Shown: positions 9,099-19,677, counted from the stretch's first letter. The stretch is 64,000 nt of DNA from an uncultured Draconibacterium sp. (GCF_963677565.1 NZ_OY781981.1:2467001-2531000); one strand, 5' to 3'. Program-made: numbers and translations. The notes: generated by a model from the sequence alone, not told the origin.

Positions 9099-10209
9099 TC
9101 TGTCGTATAGCTTCTATTGCCGATAACAATGTTTTTGCCTTGTTGTTGGTCTCTTCCCATTCTTCTTCGGGAACCGACCGCGAAGTAATTCCGCCACCTG
9201 CATAAAGCATGTATTTTTCCGGAATTATTTCCATGCAGCGCAAATTTACAAATAATCTTACTGAATCTTTTAGTTGCCATGGGCCGAGAAATCCACTGTA
9301 GTATCGCCTGTCGTGTTTCTCGATGGTGCGTATAAATTTATCGGCTTTCGATTTTGGGAAACCACAAACTGCCGGTGTTGGATGCAACTCGGCAATAAAA
9401 TCACCAAGACAGTCGTCGAGTTTCTTTTTGGCAAACACAAAACTCGTAAACAGGTGTGCCACTTTTCCACTTTCCAGCGTTTCCGGACCTCGGGTGGTGT
9501 ACCTGTCAATATTAAATCGATACAACAGATCTACCAGGTAACGCGAAACAAAAGCTTGCTCTTCAATGTCTTTGGTGCTCCATCCGTATTCTGTTCCTGA
9601 AACTCGGGGTTGTGTTCCTGCCAGCGAAACTGTTTCCATTGTTTTGCCTTCCGATTTTAAAAGAATCTCAGGAGTGGCACCCATCCACAAACCGGCTTTT
9701 GGCAGGTTTACCATATACACAAAAGCGTTCGGCGTTTGCTCAAATAGCTGGGTGTACAGTTTTCCCAACGACTCATTTTTTCGTTTAATCGGAATAATAC
9801 GCGAAACAATGGCCTTTGCCAGCTTCGTATTTTTTATTGTATTTACTGTTTGTTCAATGTCCGAAAGGTATTCTTCCTTTTCAATTACATAATGAGATGG
9901 GGTGTTCGTTTGTTCCTTCTGGCAAACTTTTACCTCATCCATATTCAGTTTAAGGATTTCCTCAATACCTGTTTTGTATATATCCGGTTTTAACAGAATC
10001 AGCGGTGTTTCCTCGCTGATGTGATAAGGCGCAAAAACAAATCCTTCTTGCCCGTTTAAGCGGCTTACCTCGTTGGGATAAATCAAGGCTTCCTGACATG
10101 AAATAAGAAGCTCAAGCGTTTTGTCGCCGGGCACCGACCATAGGGCAAAAGAGCAGTTGTTGTTAACGAGTTCGTCGATCAGATGTATTAATCTTTCGTT
10201 ATCGGTCAT
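9085..10209 (-). CDS. menF: Isochorismate synthase
   Basis: A 374-residue chorismate-binding enzyme converting chorismate to isochorismate, the entry to menaquinone synthesis. The C-terminal two thirds carry the family core: AKAIVSRIIPI near residue 135, GATPEILL, SLAGTQPR, the FIAELHPTPAVCGFPK active-site segment and GFLGPW, ending in YAGGGITSRSVPEEEWEE. It overlaps the thioesterase gene upstream by 11 bp and menD downstream by 14 bp. A siderophore role (EntC) is unlikely given the men context. Confidence 0.92.
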   Translation of the reverse strand: MTDNERLIHLIDELVNNNCSFALWSVPGDKTLELLISCQEALIYPNEVSRLNGQEGFVFAPYHISEETPLILLKPDIYKTGIEEILKLNMDEVKVCQKEQTNTPSHYVIEKEEYLSDIEQTVNTIKNTKLAKAIVSRIIPIKRKNESLGKLYTQLFEQTPNAFVYMVNLPKAGLWMGATPEILLKSEGKTMETVSLAGTQPRVSGTEYGWSTKDIEEQAFVSRYLVDLLYRFNIDRYTTRGPETLESGKVAHLFTSFVFAKKKLDDCLGDFIAELHPTPAVCGFPKSKADKFIRTIEKHDRRYYSGFLGPWQLKDSVRLFVNLRCMEIIPEKYMLYAGGGITSRSVPEEEWEETNNKAKTLLSAIEAIRQNDLN

Positions 10210-10636
10210 TCTTTTCAGTAATCATATTGGTAACACGTACAGATGAAATCAATCTCCCTTCTTCATTGCAAATATCAACATTCCACACATGCGTTTGTTT
10301 GCCGCGGTGAACGATTTTTGCAACCGCTAAAGCCCTGCCTTTTTTTAACACGCCTGTGTGATTGCCGTTTACCATTATTCCAAGCACTTCATAAGCGTTC
10401 ATATCAACCAATAGCATGCTGCCCAAACCGGCCAGTGTCTCGCCCATTGCAAGATTGGCCCCGCCGTGTAAAATGCCGCCAGGTCGCGAATTTTTTGCCG
10501 AAAGATCCAACATCCCCTCAACTCTTCCTTCTGCAATTTTTGTGATCTCAATTCCGAGGCTCCCAACAAGCGTGTCTTTTATGGCCTGATTGATTAACTC
10601 AACCGGCGTATTAAATGATAATTGTGTAAAATCCAT
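10199..10636 (-). CDS. menI: Hotdog-fold thioesterase, probable DHNA-CoA hydrolase
   Basis: A 145-residue PaaI/hotdog-family protein. The GGILHGGANLAMGETLAGLGS helix near residues 53-73 is the usual hotdog active-site segment, with the HGG turn and a Glu at its centre. As the first gene of the men operon it most likely releases DHNA from DHNA-CoA, the step between MenB and MenA. That role is inferred from position and family; phenylacetate-type thioesterases share the same fold. No clear promoter could be picked in the 297-bp gap upstream (10,637-10,933), which otherwise shows nothing. Confidence 0.8.
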   Translation of the reverse strand: MDFTQLSFNTPVELINQAIKDTLVGSLGIEITKIAEGRVEGMLDLSAKNSRPGGILHGGANLAMGETLAGLGSMLLVDMNAYEVLGIMVNGNHTGVLKKGRALAVAKIVHRGKQTHVWNVDICNEEGRLISSVRVTNMITEKNDR

Positions 10637-10933
10637 AATGCGATCCTAAAAAGTAGACTAAAATAAGTTTTAGTTTTTAAATTGTTATGGTTCTTCTCGT
10701 TATTTTAGAGAAATGCGCTGTTGGTAAAATCGGGGAGCATGAGAATTGTTTCATTTATACCTAGAGTATTTTATTCTAAAATTGGTAAAACCAAGGGTGC
10801 CCATTCATAATGCTTTTTCATTTAGATTGAGCTAATGGATTGTAGATAATTATCGTCTAAAATTTAGATACTTAGAAAGTACTATTGTTTAGGTTTTATT
10901 GTTAAATATTTGCTTGAATTATTGTATATTTGA

Positions 10934-12112
10934 ATGAAACCATTCAAGCTATATATGATGAATCTGAAAAATTCATTCTTATTTCTTCTTATTACATTTC
11001 TGTTGTATTCGTGTGAGGAAAAACAAGAACAAAGTATTTCTACAGTTGTAATTGCTGCAACAACAAAAGAAAATGTAAAAGTTTACGGCGAGTATGTGGG
11101 TAATATTCGGGCATATAAATATGTTGAAATAAGAGCAAGGGTTGAAGGATATTTACAAAATATGTTGTTCAATGAAGGAAAAAGAGTAAAAAGTAACGAC
11201 GTTCTTTTTCAGATTGACCCCTCTATGTATCGTGCCAGATACGAGAAAGCAGTTGCTCAGTTAAAACGTGACAGTGCAGCTTTACGCAAAGCATTTCGTG
11301 ATATTGAACGGATACGGCCATTGTTTGAACAAAATGCAGCCAGCCAACTCGATTTGGATAACGCAGCAGCAGCATACGATAATGCAGAAGCCAATGTGGC
11401 AATGAGTAATGCAGAATTGTTGCAATTTAAAATGGAGCTTGACTTTACAACTATTCGCTCACCACTTGATGGGAAAATTAGCGATAGTTATGTTGATATG
11501 GGAACACTTGTAGGCCCGGGAAATAAATCGTTGTTGGCTACAGTCGTTCAAAGCGATACTGTTTTTGTTGATTTTAAAATGACCGCACTTGATTATTTAA
11601 GAAGTAAGAAAAGAAATATTCAAATTGGAGAGTTAGACAGTACAAAGGCATGGGAACCTACCGTAAGTATTACATTGCCAGATAATTCTGTCTATCCTTT
11701 AAAAGGAGTAGTTGATTTTGCCGATCCCATTGTTGATCCAAAATCGGGAACTTTTGGTGTACGAGCCAAAATTGCCAATCCCAACGAGGTTCTACTGCCC
11801 GGACAGTTCACTAAAGTTAAATTTTTACTCGACCTGATTGAAGATGCTATAGTTATTCCACGCAAAGCATTAATAATTGAAAAAGGAGGAAGCTTTGTTT
11901 ATGTGATGCGTAGCGATACAATTGCTGAAAAGCGGTTTGTTCAATCCGGAATTGAGTATGAAAATTCAATCGTCATAGAAAGGGGTCTGGCAGAAGACGA
12001 TCTGATCATTATTGACGGTCAACACAAGATACATTCGGGAGATAAAATAAAACCTGTTGAAGCCACCGTTGAGTCAACAGAAATATCAAGCACTAAAAGC
12101 ACAATGAAATGA
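10934..12112 (+). CDS. RND efflux periplasmic adaptor (MexA/AcrA family), lipoprotein
   Basis: A 392-residue membrane-fusion protein linking the inner-membrane pump to the outer-membrane channel. The N terminus is a lipoprotein signal ending in LLYSC, with Cys27 as the lipidation site. Then come a lipoyl-like half (VEIRARVEGYL), a coiled-coil hairpin (about 85-165), FTTIRSPLDGKISD returning to the lipoyl domain, and the beta-barrel (LLPGQFTKVK). In-frame ATGs at 10,955 and 10,958 are alternative starts; a TATATTTG at 10,925-10,932 would favour those if it is the -7 box. Overlaps the permease by ATGA. Confidence 0.93.
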   Translation: MKPFKLYMMNLKNSFLFLLITFLLYSCEEKQEQSISTVVIAATTKENVKVYGEYVGNIRAYKYVEIRARVEGYLQNMLFNEGKRVKSNDVLFQIDPSMYRARYEKAVAQLKRDSAALRKAFRDIERIRPLFEQNAASQLDLDNAAAAYDNAEANVAMSNAELLQFKMELDFTTIRSPLDGKISDSYVDMGTLVGPGNKSLLATVVQSDTVFVDFKMTALDYLRSKKRNIQIGELDSTKAWEPTVSITLPDNSVYPLKGVVDFADPIVDPKSGTFGVRAKIANPNEVLLPGQFTKVKFLLDLIEDAIVIPRKALIIEKGGSFVYVMRSDTIAEKRFVQSGIEYENSIVIERGLAEDDLIIIDGQHKIHSGDKIKPVEATVESTEISSTKSTMK

Positions 12113-15100
12113 AAACAGGATTTTTTATTGAACGTCCGGTCTTTTCATCTGTAATCTCAATTTTGCTGATAATTGGTGGATTTATAGGTTTAATGTTACT
12201 TCCTATCGACCAATACCCAAAAATTTCACCACCGGTAGTGAAAATTAGTGGATCTTACCCGGGGGCAAGTGCAGTAACTGTTTCGCAAGCAGTATCTACC
12301 CCTATTGAACAGGAACTAAACGGAACTCCGGGTATGTTATACATGGAGTCCAATAGTTCCAATTCTGGCGGTGTAAATATTAACGTGACTTTTGATGTCG
12401 GTGTGGATCCTGATTTGGCAGCTGTTGAAATTCAAAACCGGGTAAAGCTCGCCGAATCCCGGCTGCCAGCCGAAGTCGTACAAAATGGCCTTTCCGTTGA
12501 AAAACAGTCGGCAAGTCAGTTGCTTACCATTTGTCTTGTTGCTAATAATGATAAATACGACGAGATCTATCTCAGTAATTTTGCCACTATAAATGTGCTA
12601 GATGTTTTACGGCGCATTCCTGGAGTTGGACGGGTTTCGAACCGTGGAAGCCGATATTATGGCATGCGTATTTGGGTAATGCCCGATAAACTGGCCAGTT
12701 TTGGATTAACAGTTCAGGATTTACAAAATGCCATAAAAGATCAGAACCGGGAATCGGCTGCAGGAGAACTAGGGTTACAGCCTATGAATAATATTGATGT
12801 AACTCTACCTATTTCAACACAAGGACGGCTGGAAACTGCAGAGGAGTTTGAAAAAATTGTGATTCGAGCGCAAAATGATGGCACTATAGTTAGAATGAGA
12901 GATGTAGCTAGAGTATCGTTAGAGTCTTCGAGTTATTCACAGGAAAGTGGAATTAATGGAGGTAATGCTGCCATGCTGGCCATTTACCTTTTGCCTGGTG
13001 CAAACGCTGTTGAAGTAGCAGACAATGTAAAAGCCACAATGGCCGAAATAAGCCAGAATTTCCCTGAGGGCCTTGAGTATATCATTCCTTTTGATATGAC
13101 AAGCTATATCAAAGCATCGATAAAAGAAGTTTATATAACCTTACTTCAGGCATTGTTACTGGTTGTCTTGGTTGTCTATCTTTCATTACAAAACTGGCGA
13201 TCGACTATGATCCCTTTGATCGCAGTACCAATTTCACTTGTCGGAACTTTCGGTTTTATGTTGGCCATGGGATTTTCATTAAACATGCTCACTTTGTTAG
13301 GATTAATTCTTTCCATAGGTATAGTTGTTGATGATGCAATTGTCGTTGTTGAGAATGTAGAGCACCTTATGAACACCAAAAAAGTTAGTGCCCGACAGGC
13401 CACACACGAAGCCATGAAAAATTTGTCAGGAGCATTAATCGCTACATCGATGGTTTTAGCAGCAGTATTTGTTCCGGTTAGTTTTTTGTCAGGAATAACA
13501 GGTGAGTTGTACCGACAGTTCTCAGTAACCATAGTCGTTTCTGTGTTAATATCAACTCTGGTAGCCTTGACCCTAAGTCCTGCCATGTGTGCAATTATTC
13601 TAAAACCAGGGCAGAAAAGCAATTTGGTTTTTCGGAAAATAAACCAAATGCTAAAAACGGGAAATAAAACATATGTGGGATTATTGTCTAGAGCAATAGG
13701 AAATCCAAAACGAATGATAGCCGGTTTTGGAATGATTCTGATTTTTATTTTTCTTCTTGGACGTTATATTCCAACATCTTTTATTCCTGAAGAGGACCAA
13801 GGATTTTTTACGGTTGAAATTGAATTAAATGAAGGTGCAACACTTGAGCGTACACGACTGATCACCAACAAAGTGGTTGAGTACTTTACTACACAACCGG
13901 CAGTAGATTATGTGCAACACATTGCCGGTACAAGTCCCCGAATAGGAACACATCAAGCCAGAGCAGAACTTACAGTAACATTAAAACCATGGGATGAACG
14001 GGATAAGAATATGGGAGTGCAGGCCGTAATTGACGAAGCACAAACAGTTTTAAAACAGATTCCTGAAGCAAAGTTTTTCTTTAATAAACCGCCAGTTATT
14101 CCTGGACTAGGAACATCCGGAGGATTTGAGTTACAGTTACAGGCAAAATCCGGAGCTACCTGGGAAGAACTGGCAGCAGCCACCGATAGTTTGTTGATTA
14201 TAGCTTCTGATCATCCTGCTTTAACGAATGTTTCTTCCAGTTTACAAGCCGAAATTCCACAGTTATATTTCGATGTAGATCGTGATAAAGTGAAGATACT
14301 GGGAGTTCCTTTATCTGATGTTTTTTCCAGTATGAAAGCCTTCTTAGGATCGGTTTATGTGAATGACTTTAATATGTTTAACCGAATCTACAAGGTGTAT
14401 ATTCAAGCTGAAGAGGATTTTAGATTTAATAAAAATTTATTGGGCTTGTTTTTTGTGAAAGGAAACGATGGTTCAATGGTGCCTTTAACGGCACTTGGTA
14501 AAACTGATTATACCACCGGGCCGGGAAGTATAAAACGTTTTAATATGTTTTCATCGGCAGTAATTCGCGGAACTCCGTCAAGCGGTTATAGCTCGGGAGA
14601 TGCCATGTTGGCATTGGAAGAAATAATCACCACCCGTTTACCCGATAATATAGGGTACGATTGGAGTGGTTTATCGTTTCAGGAAAAAAAAGCAGGTGGA
14701 CAAACCGGATATATTATGGCCCTGGTTTTCCTTTTTGTATTTCTGTTTCTGGCTGCACAATACGAAAGTTGGCTGGTTCCTGCAGCTGTCCTGTTGTCGT
14801 TACCAGTGGCTGCCTTTGGAGCTTTTGCCGGGATTTGGGTTGTTGGATTAGATAATAATATTTATTTTCAGATAGGCTTGGTAACCCTAATTGGTTTGGC
14901 AGCGAAAAATGCCATTTTAATTGTAGAGTTTGCAAAAGTTGAAGTTGATAAAGGAATACCAGTTGTAAACGCAGCTATTCATGCAGCGCAATTACGGTTT
15001 CGACCAATTGTAATGACATCATTGGCTTTTGTATTAGGAATGTTACCATTGGTTTTAGCTTCCGGTCCGGGAGCGGCAGGTCGTCGATCAATAGGTACTG

Positions 15101-15225
15101 GAGTATTTTTTGGAATGCTTATGGCAATTACCGTTGGAATTATTCTGGTCCCTTTCTTTTTTGCCATGATTTATAGAATGAAAGAAAAACGGAAAGAGAA
15201 AACAAAAGAAAAACATTCAGAGTAA
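12109..15225 (+). CDS. RND multidrug efflux permease (AcrB/MexB family, HAE1)
   Basis: A 1038-residue inner-membrane proton/drug antiporter, full length for the family. It starts with the typical MKTGFFIERPVFSSVIS segment and has TM1, a large periplasmic loop, TM2-6, TM7, a second loop and TM8-12. The proton-relay pair is in TM4 as GIVVDDAIVVVENVEHLM near residue 405, and the GAAGRRSIGTGVFFGM segment near the C terminus is standard. ATGA overlap with the adaptor and 3-bp spacing to the outer-membrane channel make this a single operon. Substrates cannot be read from sequence. Confidence 0.95.
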   Translation: MKTGFFIERPVFSSVISILLIIGGFIGLMLLPIDQYPKISPPVVKISGSYPGASAVTVSQAVSTPIEQELNGTPGMLYMESNSSNSGGVNINVTFDVGVDPDLAAVEIQNRVKLAESRLPAEVVQNGLSVEKQSASQLLTICLVANNDKYDEIYLSNFATINVLDVLRRIPGVGRVSNRGSRYYGMRIWVMPDKLASFGLTVQDLQNAIKDQNRESAAGELGLQPMNNIDVTLPISTQGRLETAEEFEKIVIRAQNDGTIVRMRDVARVSLESSSYSQESGINGGNAAMLAIYLLPGANAVEVADNVKATMAEISQNFPEGLEYIIPFDMTSYIKASIKEVYITLLQALLLVVLVVYLSLQNWRSTMIPLIAVPISLVGTFGFMLAMGFSLNMLTLLGLILSIGIVVDDAIVVVENVEHLMNTKKVSARQATHEAMKNLSGALIATSMVLAAVFVPVSFLSGITGELYRQFSVTIVVSVLISTLVALTLSPAMCAIILKPGQKSNLVFRKINQMLKTGNKTYVGLLSRAIGNPKRMIAGFGMILIFIFLLGRYIPTSFIPEEDQGFFTVEIELNEGATLERTRLITNKVVEYFTTQPAVDYVQHIAGTSPRIGTHQARAELTVTLKPWDERDKNMGVQAVIDEAQTVLKQIPEAKFFFNKPPVIPGLGTSGGFELQLQAKSGATWEELAAATDSLLIIASDHPALTNVSSSLQAEIPQLYFDVDRDKVKILGVPLSDVFSSMKAFLGSVYVNDFNMFNRIYKVYIQAEEDFRFNKNLLGLFFVKGNDGSMVPLTALGKTDYTTGPGSIKRFNMFSSAVIRGTPSSGYSSGDAMLALEEIITTRLPDNIGYDWSGLSFQEKKAGGQTGYIMALVFLFVFLFLAAQYESWLVPAAVLLSLPVAAFGAFAGIWVVGLDNNIYFQIGLVTLIGLAAKNAILIVEFAKVEVDKGIPVVNAAIHAAQLRFRPIVMTSLAFVLGMLPLVLASGPGAAGRRSIGTGVFFGMLMAITVGIILVPFFFAMIYRMKEKRKEKTKEKHSE

Positions 15226-15228
15226 TTT

Positions 15229-16623
15229 ATGATGAGAAAAGCTCCATATAACAACGGAATATTCATTACAGTTTGTGTGATTCTTTTTTTTGTGGTTTCA
15301 TGTAAAATTGGTGAGAAATATACAAGGCCAGAACTAAATCTACCAGAACAACTTGTTGAAGACCGAATTGATTCGCTGAGTTTTGCAGATATAAACTGGT
15401 GGGAATTATATACTGATTCTGTACTACAAGGTATAATCCAAACTGCTCTGGAAAATAATAAAGATATTCTTATTGCCACTTCGCGATTAAAACAATACTG
15501 GGCTGCAAAGCAAATAGCCACCGTTCAATTATTTCCACAAGCTGATGCTGTTGTGCATGGTGAGAGGGAAATGCAACATTATGATGGTGAAGAAAGAGAG
15601 GTTTCACCTGAGTATGCTTTAATTGCGAATGTGGGCTGGGAACTGGATTTGTGGGGAAATATAAGGTGGGGAAGGGAAGCTTCGATGGCAGACTATCTGG
15701 CAACAGTTGAAGCAAAAAGAGCCGTAGAGTTAAGTCTTATTGCAGAGGTGGCTGAGCTATATTTTAACTTAATAGCCTTAGATGATGAGCTTAGCATTGT
15801 AAAAAAGACTATAGATTCGCGAAAAGAAGGACTCCGAATAGCAAACCTGCGATTTAAGGGAGGACTAACTTCTGAAACATCGGTACAGCAGGCTCAAGTA
15901 GAACTGGCAAATACTGTACCTCTTAAACCAGATCTGGAACGGAGCATCCGGGCGATAGAAAACCAATTGGCCTTGTTGATGGGAGCATATAATAACAAAA
16001 TTGAACGGGGAATAGGCCTGGCTGATCAAAATCCGCCGGAAAATTTGCCGATTGGATTATCTTCATTCTTATTAAACCGTCGACCTGATATTCGCGAAGC
16101 TGAACAACAGTTGATTGCCGCAAATGCAATGGTAGGCGTGGCAGTTACCAATCGTTTTCCCCGAATTTCGTTAACCGCAGAAATTGGAACGGAAAATGAT
16201 GACCTGGAAAGTCTTTTATCATCGCCTTTTTGGTTTGTTGCAGGTGATATTCTAACTCCAATATTTGCAGCAGGTAAGCTTAAAAATCAACAAAAAAGAG
16301 CTGAGGCTATCTACGAAGAGGAAATTTATGCTTATCAGAAAACTGTACTAAATGCTTTTCACGAGACTAATGCCGCGATTATTACGATTGAGAAAGCTAA
16401 GGAAATTACAATTGCTCACAGGAACCGGGTACGTGCTGCCAGCGAATATAAACGTTTGGCTGAAATTCAATATTTAAATGGTGCGATTGGTTATCTTGAT
16501 TTATTGGATTCACAAAGGAGTTTATTAGATGCGGAAATAAGTTTGAATAACGCAAAAAGAGATGAGTTGATCGCTTTAGTTCAATTGTATAAATCCCTAG
16601 GAGGAGGATGGCAGGCGAAATAA
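15229..16623 (+). CDS. Outer-membrane efflux channel, TolC/OprM family lipoprotein
   Basis: A 464-residue NodT-type channel. A lipoprotein signal ends in FVVSC (Cys25), followed by the common KIGEKYTRPELNLPEQ start. Two repeated helical hairpins are visible; conserved landmarks are INWWELYTDSVLQGII, WELDLWGNIRWGREAS, LLNRRPDIREAEQQLIAANA and LLDSQRSLLDAE near the C terminus. It completes the tripartite pump with the two preceding genes. The 315-bp gap that follows (16,624-16,938) contains no gene or clear hairpin. Confidence 0.94.
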   Translation: MMRKAPYNNGIFITVCVILFFVVSCKIGEKYTRPELNLPEQLVEDRIDSLSFADINWWELYTDSVLQGIIQTALENNKDILIATSRLKQYWAAKQIATVQLFPQADAVVHGEREMQHYDGEEREVSPEYALIANVGWELDLWGNIRWGREASMADYLATVEAKRAVELSLIAEVAELYFNLIALDDELSIVKKTIDSRKEGLRIANLRFKGGLTSETSVQQAQVELANTVPLKPDLERSIRAIENQLALLMGAYNNKIERGIGLADQNPPENLPIGLSSFLLNRRPDIREAEQQLIAANAMVGVAVTNRFPRISLTAEIGTENDDLESLLSSPFWFVAGDILTPIFAAGKLKNQQKRAEAIYEEEIYAYQKTVLNAFHETNAAIITIEKAKEITIAHRNRVRAASEYKRLAEIQYLNGAIGYLDLLDSQRSLLDAEISLNNAKRDELIALVQLYKSLGGGWQAK

Positions 16624-16907
16624 CAAAATCAGGATTGCCACTATGTAGTATATTGGAAAATTCATAATTACAAATTACCGCATTTTTGTTAAGGATTAGC
16701 TCCAATAAAATAATCCATATCTTTTCAGTTTGCAGAATATTTTATTCCTAAATTCGATAGCTGGAACTGACATTCGTCTTTCACCATATTCATTCTTATT
16801 TAACATCCTCAATTTGTTTAATCGGAATTAATTATCAGACGGTTCTTAATGAGCTAGATGGAGCTTCTGTAGAACGCCTTGGAGTAGAGTCGCCACAGTT
16901 GGTAAAG

Positions 16908-16915
16908 TACTTTTG
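16908..16915 (+). promoter_or_regulatory. Possible -7 box for the P-type ATPase gene
   Basis: TACTTTTG matches TAnnTTTG and lies 24 bp before the ATPase ATG. No TTTG is found at the expected 19-21 nt upstream, so support is weak. Confidence 0.3.
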
Positions 16916-16938
16916 CGTCGAACTTAAAGTAGAAGCAA

Positions 16939-19650
16939 ATGAAAAATTTAGATTACAACTGGCACAGCACTGATATAGCTGAGGTATTGAGTATCATGGA
17001 AAGCGATCCGACAAAAGGATTGGACAAAAACCATGTTGATAAGCGAAGAGAAGAATACGGTTCGAACATCTTAACCCCAAAAGCTGGCGAATCGTGGTAT
17101 ATGTTACTATTGAAGCAGTTTCATCAACCATTGGTTTACATTCTGCTTATTGCAACTGCTGTAGTTGGTTTAATGGGCGAGTGGGTGGAAATGTTTGCCA
17201 TTTTAGGAGTAGTGCTTGTAAATGCCGTTATTGGTTTTGTACAGGAATCGAAGGCTCAAAAGGCTATTGAGTCTCTGTCGTCGGTTTCGGGTGGTCAGGC
17301 AACTGTTATCCGAAATGGTATCCGTCAGTTAATTAATGCAGAAGAGCTGGTTCCCGGCGATATTGTTGTTTTACAAAGCGGCGATCGTGTACCTGCTGAT
17401 ATTCGTTTATTGAATGTAAAAGATCTGCAAATTGATGAATCAGCACTTACAGGAGAATCATTACCGGTAAGCAAAGAGGTAGCTCTGTTAACACGCGATA
17501 CTGTACTGGGCGACCGAAAAAATATGGCGTACTCGTCGAGTTTAGTTACGTATGGAACAGCAACCGGAGTAGTAGTTGAAACCGGAGACCGCACAGAAAT
17601 AGGAAAAATTAATGACCTCATTTCGTCGGCCGATGTATTGGAAACGCCACTTACCAAAAAGATAAGCCGCTTTAGTCATGTGCTGTTATGGGCCATTTTG
17701 GGCCTTGCAGGAATTACTGTTGTGGCAGGATTAATAAGGGGGCAGGCCTTAAGTGAGGTTTTTATGGAAGCAGTGGCTTTGGCAGTTGGAGCAATTCCTG
17801 AAGGATTACCGGCAGTAGTTACCATTACGCTGGCAATAGGAGTTTCGCGAATGGCACAGCGAAGAGCAATTATTCGAAAATTGCCAGCAGTTGAAACACT
17901 GGGTAGCACAACCGTGATCTGTTCAGATAAAACAGGCACACTTACACAAAACCAAATGACCGTTCAGAAAATTCTGGTGGGCGATTCTATTATAAATGTA
18001 CTTGGAAGTGGTTACGGACCAGGAGGAAGGTTTTCGGTGAACGGCAACGAGGTAAACGACGAGAATATTCCGCTGCTAAAAGAAATCCTAATAGGCGGGT
18101 TACTGAATAACGATTCTAAGATTATTGAAAAGCAAGGTGAATGGACTGTTGAAGGCGATCCAACAGAAGGAGCACTAATTACGTCAGCGGGGAAGTTGGG
18201 ATTGGTGCAGGATGAGCTACATAAAAGCTTTCCACGTCTTGATATTATTCCTTTTGAATCGGAGTATCAGTACATGGCAACCCTAAATGAAAAGGATGGA
18301 ACTAAAGTTGCCTACATAAAAGGTTCGGTTGAAAAATTGCTTGAAATGTCGGACCGGGCATTAAATGAAAATGGCGAAGAGGTTTTGTTGGATAAAGAAA
18401 AGGTACACAAAATTGCAGAGCTGTTTGCAGCAAAAGGATTGAGGGTACTGGCTTTTGCCCGCAAAGAATTTGGAGACGATAAAGATGGAATAGAACACGC
18501 TGACATTAAAGATCGGGTGATGTTTATTGGCCTGCAGGCTATGATTGATCCTCCTCGTTTAGAGGCTATTGAAGCAGTGCGCACAAGCCAGAATGCAGGT
18601 GTTGTGGTAAAAATGATAACCGGCGACCACCTAATTACAGCAGTTGCCATTGCCGAAAAACTGGGAATTGTTGAAAAAAACGGAACCGATGCAATTAACA
18701 AAGGAATTAATGGTGCAGCTCTAGAAAAAATGAGCGAGGACGAAATGAAAAAGGCAACATTAAAATACAATGTATTTGCACGGGTGAGCCCGGCACAAAA
18801 GCTTGAATTGGTGAAATACCTGCAGGCACAAGGACACACTGTGGCAATGACCGGCGACGGAGTAAATGATGCTCCGGCACTGCGTCAGGCAGATATTGGT
18901 ATTGCTATGGGAATCAGTGGAACCGATGTAACAAAAGAAACTGCAGATATGGTGCTGACAGATGACAATTTCGCAAGCATTGAAGCAGCAGTGGAAGAGG
19001 GAAGAGGTGTATTTGATAACCTGATAAAGTTTATAACATGGACACTCCCGACAAACCTAACAGAAGGAGGAGTGATTCTAATTGCATCAATTATGGGAAT
19101 TGCACTACCATTAATGCCTTTGCAGTTACTATGGATAAATATGACTACTGCAGTATTTTTGGGAGCAACACTGGCTTTTGAGAAAAAAGAACCTGGAATA
19201 ATGGATCGGCCGCCTCTCCCCTCGGGCATGGCACTTTTATCAAAATCAGGAATTAAACGGATAGTGATAATGAGCGGCCTTTTAATCGGAGCAGTATTTA
19301 TGGTTTATAATGTAATATTGAACTCCGGACATAGTGTTGAAGTTGCGCGAACGGGAGCCGTAAATATGATTGTAATTGGAGAGATTTTTTACCTGTTCGC
19401 ACTGCGTTCATTAAGGTATTCAGCATTCAAATTAGGTTTTTTTAGTAACAGGTACTTGATTGGTGGAGTGCTAATAATGATTGCACTTCAGTTGGGGATG
19501 ACTTATTTAGCACCAATGAATCTGGTATTTGCTACCAGTCCCTTAGGATTAAATCACTGGATACTGATTTTGGGAATCGGTTTTACACTTTATGGTTTTA
19601 TTGAATTTTATAAAAGTATATTTCGAAAGAACGGACAATCAGACTCTTGA
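16939..19650 (+). CDS. P2-type cation-transporting ATPase (Ca2+/Mn2+ or Na+ type)
   Basis: A 903-residue ATP-driven ion pump. The N-terminal cation-ATPase domain (HSTDIAEVL) is followed by TM1-2, the actuator domain with LTGESLP near residue 175, TM3-4 with AIPEGLPAVVT, and the phosphorylation site DKTGTLT with Asp330. Then come the nucleotide-binding domain, MTGDGVNDAPAL near 640, and six C-terminal membrane segments. The PEGLP motif in TM4 places it with SERCA/PMR1-like pumps rather than heavy-metal P1B pumps, but ion specificity is unproven. A strong terminator follows at 19,678-19,703. Confidence 0.92.
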   Translation: MKNLDYNWHSTDIAEVLSIMESDPTKGLDKNHVDKRREEYGSNILTPKAGESWYMLLLKQFHQPLVYILLIATAVVGLMGEWVEMFAILGVVLVNAVIGFVQESKAQKAIESLSSVSGGQATVIRNGIRQLINAEELVPGDIVVLQSGDRVPADIRLLNVKDLQIDESALTGESLPVSKEVALLTRDTVLGDRKNMAYSSSLVTYGTATGVVVETGDRTEIGKINDLISSADVLETPLTKKISRFSHVLLWAILGLAGITVVAGLIRGQALSEVFMEAVALAVGAIPEGLPAVVTITLAIGVSRMAQRRAIIRKLPAVETLGSTTVICSDKTGTLTQNQMTVQKILVGDSIINVLGSGYGPGGRFSVNGNEVNDENIPLLKEILIGGLLNNDSKIIEKQGEWTVEGDPTEGALITSAGKLGLVQDELHKSFPRLDIIPFESEYQYMATLNEKDGTKVAYIKGSVEKLLEMSDRALNENGEEVLLDKEKVHKIAELFAAKGLRVLAFARKEFGDDKDGIEHADIKDRVMFIGLQAMIDPPRLEAIEAVRTSQNAGVVVKMITGDHLITAVAIAEKLGIVEKNGTDAINKGINGAALEKMSEDEMKKATLKYNVFARVSPAQKLELVKYLQAQGHTVAMTGDGVNDAPALRQADIGIAMGISGTDVTKETADMVLTDDNFASIEAAVEEGRGVFDNLIKFITWTLPTNLTEGGVILIASIMGIALPLMPLQLLWINMTTAVFLGATLAFEKKEPGIMDRPPLPSGMALLSKSGIKRIVIMSGLLIGAVFMVYNVILNSGHSVEVARTGAVNMIVIGEIFYLFALRSLRYSAFKLGFFSNRYLIGGVLIMIALQLGMTYLAPMNLVFATSPLGLNHWILILGIGFTLYGFIEFYKSIFRKNGQSDS

Positions 19651-19677
19651 CAGATTTATAGTATTCAAATGTAATTG

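Noticed and set aside
13176..13622. 148-codon minus-strand frame in the RND permease
   Set aside because: Antisense shadow of a conserved full-length AcrB-family gene.
18312..18839. 175-codon minus-strand frame in the P-type ATPase
   Set aside because: Antisense shadow within a conserved full-length ATPase gene.
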